This document shows, one piece after another, positions 24,145-32,694 of a stretch of 64,000 bases of DNA. Where the stretch lies: NCBI GenBank assembly GCA_052115395.1, contig JBFRGO010000003.1; one strand, given 5' to 3'. A program made the position numbers and the translations under genes. Position 1 is the stretch's first letter, and each line of letters opens with the position of its first letter. Under the pieces are notes generated by a model that saw nothing but the letters and a program-made list of their open reading frames with translations, made no database searches and was not told the DNA's origin. Source of the stretch: Noviluteimonas sp052115395 (GTDB lineage: Bacteria; Pseudomonadota; Gammaproteobacteria; Xanthomonadales; Xanthomonadaceae).

Positions 24145-24171
24145 TGTCGATCCGCGCCGCCCCCACTCGTC
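24145..24171 (+). promoter_or_regulatory. ECF42-type promoter upstream of DGPF gene 1
   Basis: TGTCGA, 17 bases, then CGTC. It matches the site at 40944-40970 in both boxes and spacer length, and most of the spacer is the same too. TGTCGA at -35 with a CGTC-like -10 is the pattern described for ECF42 sigma factors. The start codon is about 70 bases downstream. An 8-bp hairpin (24137-24160) overlaps it. Confidence 0.72.
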
Positions 24172-24242
24172 GAACGAGATGAAACGGGCAGGCCTCCCCC
24201 CGGGAGCGGCCCTTTCCATCCACCCCAGCGAGGAGTTCCACC

Positions 24243-24620
24243 ATGCGTTTCTTTTCCGTCGTCCGCGTGCAGGAAAACAATGGCCAGGTCCCCAGCGAGC
24301 GCCTGATGGCCGAGATGGGCAAGCTCATCGAGGAGTTCACGGCCAAGGGCGTGTTGCTCGACACCGGCGGCCTGCGCCCCACGTCCGAAGGCGTCCGCCT
24401 GCGCAACAACCACGGCAAGCTCAGCCGCACCGATGGCCCGTTCACCGAGACACGCGAAGTGATCGGCGGCTACGCCATCCTCAAGGCCGATTCGCTGGCC
24501 GAAGCGCTCAAGCTGACCGAGCGCTTCCTCCAGGTGCACGGCGACGAATGGAACGTCGAGTGCGAAGTGCGCCAGATGGAAGACATGGACGCCGATTGCG
24601 GGAAGCAGGCGGCGGCGTGA
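24243..24620 (+). CDS. YCII/DGPF-domain protein 1
   Basis: A 125-residue YCII-related protein. It has the typical order: a short N-terminal strand (MRFFSVVRVQE), the helix LMAEMGKLIEEFTAKG, the LLDTGGLRPTSEG turn, and the signature TDGPFTETREVIGGYAIL, which gives the DGPF name. The family has a ferredoxin-like fold; biochemical function is not established. GAGGAG precedes the ATG at 24243. It is likely driven by the ECF42-type promoter at 24145, since DGPF genes are the standard partners of ECF42 sigma factors and one is encoded at 49785. A second DGPF gene is at 41005. Confidence 0.92.
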   Translation: MRFFSVVRVQENNGQVPSERLMAEMGKLIEEFTAKGVLLDTGGLRPTSEGVRLRNNHGKLSRTDGPFTETREVIGGYAILKADSLAEALKLTERFLQVHGDEWNVECEVRQMEDMDADCGKQAAA

Positions 24621-26708
24621 TCAGAACTTCCCACTGAACGTGATGCTGTAGATCGGACCGATCGTCCGGTTGCGCATCTCGTGGAAATCGATGGGGCCCG
24701 TACGGCGGTCGACGTACACCGTGCGGTCCCACATCGACATCGCATCGCCCAGGTTGCTCGCCTGCAGGCGGATGGTCATCCCGAGGAGGTTCTTGCGTTC
24801 GACGAACAGGTTGCCCCAGATCGGACCTTCCCACTGGCGGCCCACTTCGGTGAGGCGGTAGTCGAGTTCGTAGTAGGAGTAGTCGATCGCGCCGCCCCAG
24901 GCCCAGTCGGTGTTGGGGATGTCGTGGCGCAGCGCGATGGACGCGAGTTCGGCGAGGTTGTTGCTGATCGGCCGGTCCTCGAACGTCAGCGGATCCTGCA
25001 CGTTGCTGCGTTCCATCTGCCAGGTGGCATCGATCTTCGCGCCCTTCCAGCCGAGCGGATCCATGTTGATCGTGCCCTTCCACTCGAAGCCGTACAGCGT
25101 GGCTTTCTCGAGGTTGCCGGGGCTTTCGCCGTCCAGGCCGATGGGAATGGTGTCGACGATGTCGTCGATGCGCTGCCCGTAGACGCGCAGCGTCGTGGTG
25201 CCCCACGCGCCGAGCTTGCGGTTGCCTTCGGCCGACAACTCCCAGGTCTGTGGCGGCACGAGATCGGGATTGCCCGCGTTGGCCTGGTCGTTGGTGAGGT
25301 TCACCGAAGCGATGAAGTCGTAGAAATTCAGCTGGCCCACGCGGCGCTCGAGTTTGAAGTTCCAGTCCATGTTCTCCGACTGCTTCCACGCGAAGGACAC
25401 CAGGCCCTTGGGCCGGCGGAACGTGCGCGTCAGGCCGCCTGCGCCCACTTGCTCGAGGCGCGAGTATTCGCCGCCCAGGTTCACCTGCAACTGCAGGTCG
25501 GGCGTGAGCTCGCGGCCGTAGCTGGTCATGAGCTCGTAGCGGTCTTCCTGCACCGTGGCCGTGCCGTTGGGCAGCGGCACGACGACGAAATCGTCGGTGC
25601 CGCTGGACACCGACAGCGTCGAAGCGCTTTCCAGTTTGTTGAACGCGTATTCGCCCGACACCTGCAAATCGCCGCCGAATCCCTTCCAGCGATATTCGCT
25701 GCGCGCGATGCGTTCGGTTTCGTTGCCGATGCGGCGGAAGCGCGCGCCATCGGTGGGGGTGATGTCGCCATCGAGATAATCATCGAACACCGTGTCGACC
25801 AAGGGATCGTGCGTATAGCGATCCAGGCCGATCAGCTTCAGGCGCCCCGGGCCGAGCTTGAACTCGTAGTCGCCGCCCAATTCCCAGTTGTAGCCGCCTT
25901 CGTCCTCGAGCACGGTGCGGAAGCGGTCGGGCACGGTGGGGTCGCCGACGCGGATGCCGTTTTCGACGTAATCGAAGATCAGGCGCTGGTAGCGCCCGTT
26001 GAAGTTGCCCTTGCCGCCGCTTTCGGTGGTCCACGCCAATTGCGCGCTGAGCGTCGGCGCATCGCTCTCGCCGGTCCATTCGTCGTTGCGGTTTTCGCGC
26101 ACCGAGCCGTCGGCGTTGTAGATCACGGTGGGGCCGCCGGCGCCGCTGTGGTTGGCGTTGTTGGTGAAACCCACCGTCCAGTCCATGCGTCCGGCCGCGC
26201 CGCTGACCGAGACGTTGCCGCGCGTGAGCTGCGGATTGGTGAAATCGCGCCGCACGTCCGGGCGCCATTCCCATTGGCCGCTGATGCCGGCGGCCTTGGT
26301 GACCACGTTGGCCACCTGGCCCGACAGGCCGGGTATGTCGAGCGTCGCACCGTCGACGATCTCGATGCGCACCACGTTGCCGGAGGGAATGCGACCCAAC
26401 TGGCTCAGCACGTCGTTGGATTTGGCGGAGATGCGCTGGCCGTTGATCAGGACGTTGCCGGTGGCCTGGCCCAGGCCGCGTTCGACCACCTGCGTGCGGA
26501 TGACGAAGCCGGGCACCTGCTCCAGCATGTCCAGCGCGTTGTTCGGTGCGAAGCGTTTGAAGTCGTCGGGCGTGTAGGTGCGCGCGGCGTTTTCGACGGT
26601 GGGTTTGTCCGGCGGCGCGGCGGCCTCCTGCGCAAGCGCATTGGCGATGGAGAGCGGCAACAGGGCCGCGCATAACACTGCGCCACGCAGGCGATCGGAA
26701 CGACGCAT
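24621..26708 (-). CDS. TonB-dependent outer-membrane receptor
   Basis: A 695-residue receptor. The start at 26708 (MRRSDRLRGAVLCAALLPLS) gives a clean signal peptide ending ANALAQ; the longer frame would add 20 unlikely residues. The plug domain covers about residues 35-170 (NALDMLEQVPGFVIRTQVVE, then VLINGQRISAKSNDVL and VRIEIVDGATLDIPG). The barrel then runs to the C-terminal Phe (ITFSGKF), the usual outer-membrane end signal. It is short for the family and has no N-terminal signalling extension, so it transports rather than signals. The ligand is unknown; no siderophore or sugar genes are adjacent. It ends directly beside the convergent DGPF gene. Confidence 0.92.
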   Translation of the reverse strand: MRRSDRLRGAVLCAALLPLSIANALAQEAAAPPDKPTVENAARTYTPDDFKRFAPNNALDMLEQVPGFVIRTQVVERGLGQATGNVLINGQRISAKSNDVLSQLGRIPSGNVVRIEIVDGATLDIPGLSGQVANVVTKAAGISGQWEWRPDVRRDFTNPQLTRGNVSVSGAAGRMDWTVGFTNNANHSGAGGPTVIYNADGSVRENRNDEWTGESDAPTLSAQLAWTTESGGKGNFNGRYQRLIFDYVENGIRVGDPTVPDRFRTVLEDEGGYNWELGGDYEFKLGPGRLKLIGLDRYTHDPLVDTVFDDYLDGDITPTDGARFRRIGNETERIARSEYRWKGFGGDLQVSGEYAFNKLESASTLSVSSGTDDFVVVPLPNGTATVQEDRYELMTSYGRELTPDLQLQVNLGGEYSRLEQVGAGGLTRTFRRPKGLVSFAWKQSENMDWNFKLERRVGQLNFYDFIASVNLTNDQANAGNPDLVPPQTWELSAEGNRKLGAWGTTTLRVYGQRIDDIVDTIPIGLDGESPGNLEKATLYGFEWKGTINMDPLGWKGAKIDATWQMERSNVQDPLTFEDRPISNNLAELASIALRHDIPNTDWAWGGAIDYSYYELDYRLTEVGRQWEGPIWGNLFVERKNLLGMTIRLQASNLGDAMSMWDRTVYVDRRTGPIDFHEMRNRTIGPIYSITFSGKF

Positions 26709-26846
26709 CTCAAACCCCCGGGCAATTGCGAAAGAATGCAAAACCGAGGGCACGGCGCACCGTGCCATCGGTCCCGGAGATGGATGAGGGGTCGTGCGGT
26801 TTGGTTTAAGCGATCGACGCGACCGTGTCGGAAGTCATGGTGTTTT

Positions 26847-27323
26847 TCAGTTCGTGCGTTGCTTCATGTCTTCCAGCCACGCCTTGCCGCGCCGTTCCAT
26901 TTCTTCCTTCGACACTTCTTCCTTGTGCGTGCCGAGCATCCACTTGTGGCCGAAGGGATCGACCACCGTGCCCATGCGATCGCCCCAGAACTGATCCTCG
27001 GGCGGCTGCACGACGGTGGCGCCTGCCTTGACGGCCTTGTCGATCGCCGCGTCGGCGTCCTTGACATAGATGAGCATGCCGCCGGTGGCGCCGCCGCGCG
27101 ACTTGGGCGAGAGCGCGCCCCATTCGGGAAATTCGTCGGAGAGCATGAAGCGCGAGCCGTCGATGTCCATTTCCGCGTGCGCGACCTTCTCGCCCATCGG
27201 CAGGCGATAGGTTTCCTTCGCGCCGAAGGCGTTCTTGTAGAAGTCCATCGCCTTGTTCGCATCGTCGACGACGACCGAAGGCGTCAGGGAGTGGTAACCG
27301 GAGGGCATGTAGGGAACTGCCAT
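26847..27323 (-). CDS. VOC/glyoxalase-like PhnB family protein
   Basis: A 158-residue VOC-fold protein of the PhnB type. The N-terminal GYHSLTPSVVVDDANKAMDF and FYKNAFGAKETYR give the first beta-alpha-beta unit. The later DRMGTVVDPFGHKWMLGTH gives the second, with its conserved DPFGH. Members bind a metal or small molecules, but most have no proven reaction. GGAG lies eight bases before the ATG. Proteins of this family often accompany ECF42/DGPF genes, but I find no TGTCGA-type promoter here. It is divergent from the zinc-finger gene at 27450. Confidence 0.92.
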   Translation of the reverse strand: MAVPYMPSGYHSLTPSVVVDDANKAMDFYKNAFGAKETYRLPMGEKVAHAEMDIDGSRFMLSDEFPEWGALSPKSRGGATGGMLIYVKDADAAIDKAVKAGATVVQPPEDQFWGDRMGTVVDPFGHKWMLGTHKEEVSKEEMERRGKAWLEDMKQRTN

Positions 27324-27449
27324 GGCGGGGGCTCCGTCGGGTGGGGGAGGCGTGAATTTGCACGGGCGGTCGTTACGCGGCGATCACGGGCGCGTTGCAT
27401 TCATTTGTCCACGCGTATTCTCTTGCGTCCCTTGCGATTGGAGCGGTGC

Positions 27450-27716
27450 ATGGCCACCGGGTGGGCGGGCGACAACGCCGTCAACGACCAGATCGACGCC
27501 ACCGTGAAGGACGGCGTGCAGCGCGTGCGCGATCGGATGCCGAAGGGGCCCTCGCTCGAGCAGTGCGAAGAGTGCGGCGCACGCATTCCCGACGCGCGGC
27601 GCGAGGCCGTTCCCGGCGTGCGCCTTTGCGTGCCGTGCCAGGAAGCGGCGGACGAAGAAGAGCAGGCCTTCAGCGGCTACAACCGTCGCGGAAGCAAGGA
27701 CAGTCAATTGCGCTGA
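27450..27716 (+). CDS. DksA/TraR-type zinc-finger protein
   Basis: An 88-residue protein of the short DksA/TraR family (YbiI-like). The C4 zinc finger is CEECGARIPDARREAVPG followed by LCVPCQEAADEEEQ. The N-terminal half is a short helix (NDQIDATVKDGVQRVRDRMP) rather than the long coiled coil of DksA. Such proteins may act through the RNA polymerase secondary channel; whether this one does is unknown. GGAG lies six bases before the ATG. It ends 11 bases before an esterase gene on the same strand. Confidence 0.88.
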   Translation: MATGWAGDNAVNDQIDATVKDGVQRVRDRMPKGPSLEQCEECGARIPDARREAVPGVRLCVPCQEAADEEEQAFSGYNRRGSKDSQLR

Positions 27717-27727
27717 AGGGGAAGGGC

Positions 27728-28738
27728 ATGGCCAGGGAGGCACGCAAGGGCAGGGGAGTGAAGCGGACGCTGTTCGTTTTCCTTCTGGTGATACTCGCGC
27801 TCCTTGCCTGGACGCGGTTCTCGCCGTGGCCCTCGGCGCTCGCGATCCGCGCGGTGTTCGACTACGGCGGCGCGCAAACCGCGCGCAAGCTCGAAAAGCA
27901 CGTGCCTGCTACGGGCATCAACCAGATGCGCGACGTCGAATACGACGAACGCGACCCCGACGCCAAACTCGACCTGTTCGTTCCCGCGGGCAAACCGCCG
28001 CGCACGACGATCGTCTGGATCCACGGTGGCGGCTTCGTCGCCGGCCGCAAGTCGGAGGTCGCCAACTACGCGCGCATCCTGGCTTCGAAAGGCTACGGCG
28101 TTGCGAGCATCGAATACACGCGTGCGCCCGAGGCGCATTACCCGGTGCCGGTGGAGCAGGCCAATCGCGCACTGGCATGGTTGTCGGCCAATGCGCCGCG
28201 CTATGGCATGGGGCGCGACCGCTTCGTGCTTGCCGGGGATTCGGCAGGCGCGCAGATCGCGGCGCAACTGGCCAACCTCAGTACCTCGCCGGAGTACGCG
28301 CGCGAGATGGGCATCCACCCGGCCGTCGAGCCTGCGCGCATCGTCGGCGTGCTGCTGTTTTGCGGCCCGTACGATGCGGCGTTGACGCGCACGTCGGCGG
28401 GCGGCAAACCACCGTGGTTCATCCGCTCGGTGATGTGGGCCTACATGGGGCGCAAGGATTTCTGGAACAGCCCGCGCATGGCCACGTACTCGGTCGCGCG
28501 GTTCGTGACGAAGGCGTTCCCGCCGGCGTTCGTTTCGGTGGGCAACGACGATCCCTTGCAGGCGCATTCGTATCTGCTGGCCGATGCCTTGCGCGCGCAG
28601 GGCGTGCATGTCGACGCCTTGTTCTGGCCGGCCGACCACAGGCCCGCGTTGCCCCACGAATACCAGTTCGACCTGGAGACGGCCGAAGGCAACGAAGCGC
28701 TCAGGCGGGCGGAGCAATTCCTGGCATCCCTTCCCTGA
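27728..28738 (+). CDS. membrane-anchored alpha/beta hydrolase (esterase/lipase, HSL-like)
   Basis: A 336-residue hydrolase. The N-terminal RTLFVFLLVILALLAWTRF is a signal or membrane anchor, so the enzyme probably faces the periplasm. The catalytic core has the oxyanion block VWIHGGGFVAGRKSE, the nucleophile elbow AGDSAGAQIA, the acid in VSVGNDDPLQAHSY and the His in PADHRPALPHEYQFD. This is the hormone-sensitive-lipase/carboxylesterase group. AAGGGGAAGGG precedes the ATG. The 3' end overlaps the end of the convergent Nudix gene by 38 bases. Confidence 0.9.
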   Translation: MAREARKGRGVKRTLFVFLLVILALLAWTRFSPWPSALAIRAVFDYGGAQTARKLEKHVPATGINQMRDVEYDERDPDAKLDLFVPAGKPPRTTIVWIHGGGFVAGRKSEVANYARILASKGYGVASIEYTRAPEAHYPVPVEQANRALAWLSANAPRYGMGRDRFVLAGDSAGAQIAAQLANLSTSPEYAREMGIHPAVEPARIVGVLLFCGPYDAALTRTSAGGKPPWFIRSVMWAYMGRKDFWNSPRMATYSVARFVTKAFPPAFVSVGNDDPLQAHSYLLADALRAQGVHVDALFWPADHRPALPHEYQFDLETAEGNEALRRAEQFLASLP

Positions 28739-29189
28739 GTGCGACCTCCAGGCGGTCGAGCAATGCGCATTGCGCGGCCAGCAACTTCACGCGCGCTTCG
28801 TCGAAGGTCAGCCACGCGGCGCGGTCGACTTCCGGCCAGCGTTGCACTTGGCCGCTGCGGGGCGGCCACTCGATTTCGAAGGTGTTGCTGCGCAACTGCG
28901 TGACATCGAAATCGCCTTCGACGGCGAAGGCGTGCACGCGCTTGCCGCTGCGTTGGGTGATCTGGCCGAGCGGGTAGAGCGCGCCTTCCAGTGGTGATCC
29001 GAGTTCTTCCTCGAATTCGCGCAAGGCCGTGGCTTCGAGTGTTTCGTCGCCTTCGGTTTTGCCCTTCGGGATCGTCCACGCCCCCTCGTCGCGATTGCGG
29101 AAGAAGGGGCCGCCCGGATGCGTGAGCAACACGCGCACGGCATCGGCGTCGCGACGCCACAACAGGATCCCGCAGCTGGTCTCGGGCAC
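28701..29189 (-). CDS. Nudix hydrolase
   Basis: A 162-residue Nudix (MutT-fold) hydrolase. The Nudix box is complete: GKTEGDETLEATALREFEEE followed by LGS. The N-terminal TSCGILLWRRDADAVRVLL and GAWTIPKGK are characteristic of the diadenosine-polyphosphate/NTP pyrophosphohydrolase branch. The start is uncertain. I use the GTG at 29189, nine bases after the stop of the upstream response-regulator gene, since no ATG is suitably placed. The gene is probably translated together with the response regulator. The far end overlaps the convergent esterase gene. Confidence 0.85.
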   Translation of the reverse strand: MPETSCGILLWRRDADAVRVLLTHPGGPFFRNRDEGAWTIPKGKTEGDETLEATALREFEEELGSPLEGALYPLGQITQRSGKRVHAFAVEGDFDVTQLRSNTFEIEWPPRSGQVQRWPEVDRAAWLTFDEARVKLLAAQCALLDRLEVALREGMPGIAPPA

Positions 29190-29197
29190 CTTGCCGC

Positions 29198-29635
29198 TCA
29201 GGCGGCCGCGGGCATCACCGTGGCGATGCGGCGTTCCTTGTAGAGCAGGCGCACTTCGACCAGGTTGCGCACGCGCAGCAGCAATTCTTCCGGATCGAAG
29301 GGCTTGCGCAGGAAATCCTTCGCACCGTAGCGCAAGGCCTGGGTGCGATGGCCCGATTCGGCGGTGAGCGCGAGAACGGGCAGGTAGCCATCGCGCTCGC
29401 ACGGCTTGAGCGCTTCCATCACTTCGAAGCCATCCATGCCGGGCATCAGCACGTCGAGCAGGATCGCGTCGAAATCCTGTTCGCGATGCAGTTCGAGCAC
29501 TGCGTGCGGATCGGTGGTGCAGGCCACCGACGTGTAACCGGCACTGGTCAGCACCTCCTGCAGCGTGCGCAGGGCATCGAGGTCGTCGTCGACGACGAGG
29601 ATGCGGGCGGAAAGGATGTCGGCGGCGCTGATCAT
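29198..29635 (-). CDS. single-domain response regulator
   Basis: A 145-residue receiver-only protein. The start MISAADILSARILVVDDDLD is preferred to a frame 27 codons longer. The acidic pocket is VVDDD, the phospho-acceptor Asp is in AILLDVLMPGMDGFEVME, and VLALTAES and the Lys in FLRKPFDPEELLLRV complete the active site. There is no output domain, only a short tail (LVEVRLLYKERRI) that could interact with a partner. No histidine kinase is nearby, so its partner lies elsewhere. It is followed by the Nudix gene. Confidence 0.92.
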   Translation of the reverse strand: MISAADILSARILVVDDDLDALRTLQEVLTSAGYTSVACTTDPHAVLELHREQDFDAILLDVLMPGMDGFEVMEALKPCERDGYLPVLALTAESGHRTQALRYGAKDFLRKPFDPEELLLRVRNLVEVRLLYKERRIATVMPAAA

Positions 29636-29799
29636 CGATGGGGTCCGGGGGCGGCAATTTGCGGCCGACGTTCCGGCCTGAACGGTGAAATCCCGATGAA
29701 GCGGCTGTTGGCCCACGGCCGAGTTCGCTGTGTCCGATACGGCTGCTTGCCCGCGTTGAGTGCTGCGTCAGGGGTTTGCGCGCACTACAGGAGAGACAC

Positions 29800-30240
29800 A
29801 TGAAACGCCAGGTCGCGTGGCTTTGCGCCACGCTGTTGTCGCTCGTCGCCATTCCCGCCTTCGCGCAGGACAGCGCCTACACGGAGGGGACGGTCACCAA
29901 CGTCTCCGCCATCAAGGTGGTGGACGGGCAGTTCGAGAACTACATGGACTACCTGAGCAAGAACTGGAGGCCCGTGATGGAAGAGGCCAAGAAGGCCGGC
30001 TACGTCCTGGACTACCACGTGTACGGCGCCCAGGCGCACAACCCGCAGGAAGCGGACCTCTATCTGGTCGTGACGTATCCGAACATGGCCATGCTCGACG
30101 GCATGGACAAGAAGATGCAGCCGATCCAGGAGAAGGTGACGAAGATGAACGTGCGGCAGGCCGACGAGGCCTCGGGCAAGCGCACGGTGATGCGGACGTT
30201 GTTGGGAGATGAGTTGCTCCGCGAGTTGAACTTCAAATAG
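29800..30240 (+). CDS. exported protein, unknown (dimeric alpha-beta barrel-like)
   Basis: A 146-residue protein with a Sec signal peptide (KRQVAWLCATLLSLVAIPAFA, cleavage before QDSAY). The ATG at 29800 has GGAGAG at an ideal distance. The mature part, VTNVSAIKVVDGQFENYMDY and VLDYHVYGAQAHNPQEADLY, followed by LVVTYPNMAMLDGMD, suggests a ferredoxin-like/dimeric alpha-beta barrel fold in the periplasm. No catalytic motif is visible. Confidence 0.75.
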   Translation: MKRQVAWLCATLLSLVAIPAFAQDSAYTEGTVTNVSAIKVVDGQFENYMDYLSKNWRPVMEEAKKAGYVLDYHVYGAQAHNPQEADLYLVVTYPNMAMLDGMDKKMQPIQEKVTKMNVRQADEASGKRTVMRTLLGDELLRELNFK

Positions 30241-30248
30241 CGAATCGA

Positions 30249-30275
30249 CCCTCCCTTGCGCGGAGCGAGGGAGGG
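30249..30275. terminator. hairpin between convergent genes
   Basis: An 8-bp stem, CCCTCCCT paired with AGGGAGGG, with an 11-base loop fills the 35-base gap between the exported protein gene and the end of the exonuclease gene. It has no T-run on either side, so it is at best a weak or two-way terminator. Confidence 0.45.
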
Positions 30276-31127
30276 TTACGCCTTGCGCTTGGCGCCTTTC
30301 TTCGTCGCGACTTTCTTCACGACCTTCTTCGCCCCGAGCTCCACCCACGTCGGCGCATGATCGCTCGCGCCTTCCAGGTCGCGGACCCAACGATCCACGC
30401 CGGCCGCCTTCAAGCGCGGCGCGAGTTCGCTACTCAGCAGCAGATGGTCGATCCGCAGGCCCGCATTGCGCGGCCAGTGGTTCCGGAAGTAATCCCAGAA
30501 GGTGAAGATCTTCTCTTCGGGATGCAGTGTGCGCAGTGCGTCGGTCCAGCCTTGCGCGAGCAGGGCTTCATAGCGTTCCCGGCTTTCCGGTTGCAGCAGC
30601 GCATCCTTGCGCCAGTGCGTGGGATCGTAGATGTCGAGTGCGTCGGTGGGCACCACGTTGTAGTCGCCGGCGAGCACCACCGGATGCTTGCTGTCGAACA
30701 AGGCCTGCGCGTGTTCGATGAAGCGATCGAACCATTGCAGCTTGTAGTCGAACTTCGGGCCCGGCCGGGGATTGCCGTTCGGCAGGTAAAGGCAGCCGAC
30801 GATGACGCCGTGCGCCGCCGCTTCGATGTAGCGGCTGTGCGGGTCATCGCGCATGCCGGGCAAACCGCGGCGGCTTTCGATGGGGTCGCCGCCGCGCGAG
30901 AGGATCGCCACGCCGTTCCACGAGCGCTGGCCGAGCCACAGTGCGCCGTAGCCCGCGTCGCGGATCGCGTCGATCGGAAAGCCTTCGTCGGCGGCCTTCA
31001 ATTCCTGCAGACACGCGATGTCCGGGGCTTCCTTCTCCAGCCACCGCAGCAGGTGCGGCAGGCGCGAGCGGATCCCGTTGACGTTGAACGTCGCGATGCG
31101 AAGGCTTGCGTCCTTGCGTGCCGCCAT
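30276..31127 (-). CDS. xthA: exodeoxyribonuclease III family AP endonuclease
   Basis: A 283-residue exonuclease III/AP endonuclease of the EEP superfamily. Motifs in order are IATFNVNGIRSRLPHLLRWL, ACLQELKAADEGF (catalytic Glu), VVLAGDYNVVPTDALD, RIDHLLLSSELAP and the final EGASDHAPTWVEL (catalytic Asp-His). It cleaves DNA 5' of abasic sites and trims 3' ends in base-excision repair. The C-terminus has an added basic tail, GAKKVVKKVATKKGAKRKA, that could increase DNA affinity. The ATG overlaps the stop of the MBL-fold gene by one base (TGATG), so the two are translationally coupled. Confidence 0.93.
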   Translation of the reverse strand: MAARKDASLRIATFNVNGIRSRLPHLLRWLEKEAPDIACLQELKAADEGFPIDAIRDAGYGALWLGQRSWNGVAILSRGGDPIESRRGLPGMRDDPHSRYIEAAAHGVIVGCLYLPNGNPRPGPKFDYKLQWFDRFIEHAQALFDSKHPVVLAGDYNVVPTDALDIYDPTHWRKDALLQPESRERYEALLAQGWTDALRTLHPEEKIFTFWDYFRNHWPRNAGLRIDHLLLSSELAPRLKAAGVDRWVRDLEGASDHAPTWVELGAKKVVKKVATKKGAKRKA

Positions 31128-32167
31128 CAGGAACTCGGTTGGGGGGGCGCGTTGCCGCGCGGTGCCGCAAAGGGTTCCAGATCGAATGTCGCGGCATCGT
31201 GGTGGACCACTTCCAGCCCGGTCGCGGTGCGCGTGGGCGTGGGTTCCTGGAGCGCGGGGCCCGTGCGTTTGCGGACGATCTTCTCGACGTAAGGGTCGCG
31301 CGCCAGCGGCTTGATGGGATCGGCCGGCAAATGCGCGGCGCGTCCTGCGAGGCGTTCGAATTCGCGCGGGTCCTTCGCGCAATTGAGGATCACGTCGGGG
31401 TGCTTGTAGCGCATCGCGCGCAGGCGTTGCTGCGTTTGCGCGAAGGCCGCCGGGTCGGTGGTGGTCAGCTTCTCGTACAACTGCATGCCCAGGCGGCCGT
31501 GCGGATCGACGTTCATTTCCCGCGAGTCGGCGTACGCATCGCCGCAGTGCAGGTGCCAGCCGTTCTCCGCGCTGATCGCCACGCCCGCGTGTCCGGGCGT
31601 ATGCCCGTGCAAGGGCAGCATCACGATGACGTCCGGCGGCAGGCCGACGAGGTCGCGCACGCAGGGCATGCCTTTCCACGGGGCTTCGGACAGTGCGTCG
31701 TACTGGATCCAGCGCGTGCGCGTGGACCACTGCATCGGCCGATAACGTTGCTTGGCGCGCCAGCTCGCTTGCGCAGCGGCGTATTCCACTTCCTGCGCGA
31801 AGACGTGGACGCGTGCGTGCGGAAAATCGTCGAGCCCGCCGGCCTGGTCGAAATCCAGGTGCGTGAGCACGATGTCGCGCACGTCGTCGGCCCGGAACCC
31901 CATCGCTTCGATCTGGCGCACGGCGGTCATCTCCGGGCGCAGCTCCGGCGCGAAGAGCCTGCGCGCGGCAGGCGAGAGGCGCCGCTCCGGATCCATGACA
32001 TCGCCCATGCCCAGGCCCGTGTCGACGAGCAACAGGCCTTCACCGGTTTCGACCACCAGGCAATGGCTGACGCAGCGGCCGCGCGTGAGCACGCCGTGCG
32101 TGGTGCCATCGATGAGCCGCCCGCCGAAGGGGCGCGTGCTGATGCAGTTGAGACGATGGATGCGCAC
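31127..32167 (-). CDS. MBL-fold protein with altered metal-binding motif
   Basis: A 346-residue metallo-beta-lactamase-fold protein similar to lactonase-type members. The HxHxDH motif reads HLDFDQAGG, so the second His is Asp and the third is Gln. The fourth ligand His is present in LHGHTPGHAGVAI and the Asp in LHCGDAYADS. The last His, usually in a HDP context, is Lys in NCAKDPREF. One or both metals may therefore be bound weakly or differently. The C-terminal 40 residues or so are a Pro/Thr-rich tail not seen in most members. It is the first gene of a coupled pair with exonuclease III. Confidence 0.85.
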   Translation of the reverse strand: MRIHRLNCISTRPFGGRLIDGTTHGVLTRGRCVSHCLVVETGEGLLLVDTGLGMGDVMDPERRLSPAARRLFAPELRPEMTAVRQIEAMGFRADDVRDIVLTHLDFDQAGGLDDFPHARVHVFAQEVEYAAAQASWRAKQRYRPMQWSTRTRWIQYDALSEAPWKGMPCVRDLVGLPPDVIVMLPLHGHTPGHAGVAISAENGWHLHCGDAYADSREMNVDPHGRLGMQLYEKLTTTDPAAFAQTQQRLRAMRYKHPDVILNCAKDPREFERLAGRAAHLPADPIKPLARDPYVEKIVRKRTGPALQEPTPTRTATGLEVVHHDAATFDLEPFAAPRGNAPPQPSS

Positions 32168-32694
32168 GGGGGGCTCGCGCGGGAAGTTGGGAGGCAGACT
32201 TTACGAACGAACGCGAGCATGACTGCGTTGCGGCCGTCCTGCGCATGAGGGCATTGCGCGCGCAGTTGTGCGCTCTGCAGTAACGCAATGCGCGAACACA
32301 GCGGTGTCGAGCGACGGCATGGATGTTGCACCGCACAGGATTCTTGGAAAAAAGCCGTAAAAAACGCGGTCAAAAGTTATTTGCGTGTTAATCGAAATCG
32401 CATTCATGCGCGCTCGTCGTCACTCGTCTGAACCACAAGCAACGTGAATGCGCCAATCGTGTTTGGATGGGTGATGAGGGGGTGAAACGTTTGTCGCGAC
32501 GTGTACAGTCCGTCCACGCCATCACGAGACGTCGACAAACACAACGACGCTCCAGCGTGATCGGTCGCAGTACTTCTTCACTTCCATTGACTTGGTCGAC
32601 CAGCTGCTCATTGGGCGCAATTGTCGACCCGCCAACGAAAGGGGCTCAGACCTTGAACAACACGAATCTCGTGCACGATGTGCGCGAGGCAGGA
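32168..32694. other. 527-base intergenic region
   Basis: No convincing gene. The centre (about 32340-32400) is markedly richer in A and T than its surroundings and probably holds the promoter of the beta-helix gene, but I cannot place -35 and -10 boxes reliably. A GCATTGCG/CGCAATGC dyad with a wide loop lies at 32251-32291. A TTG codon at 32653 with AAAGGGG upstream is an alternative in-frame start for the next gene. Confidence 0.5.

Noticed and set aside
24137..24160. An 8-bp hairpin after the PLP decarboxylase gene as a terminator.
   Set aside because: No T-run follows and it overlaps the ECF42-type promoter boxes, so the promoter reading is favoured.
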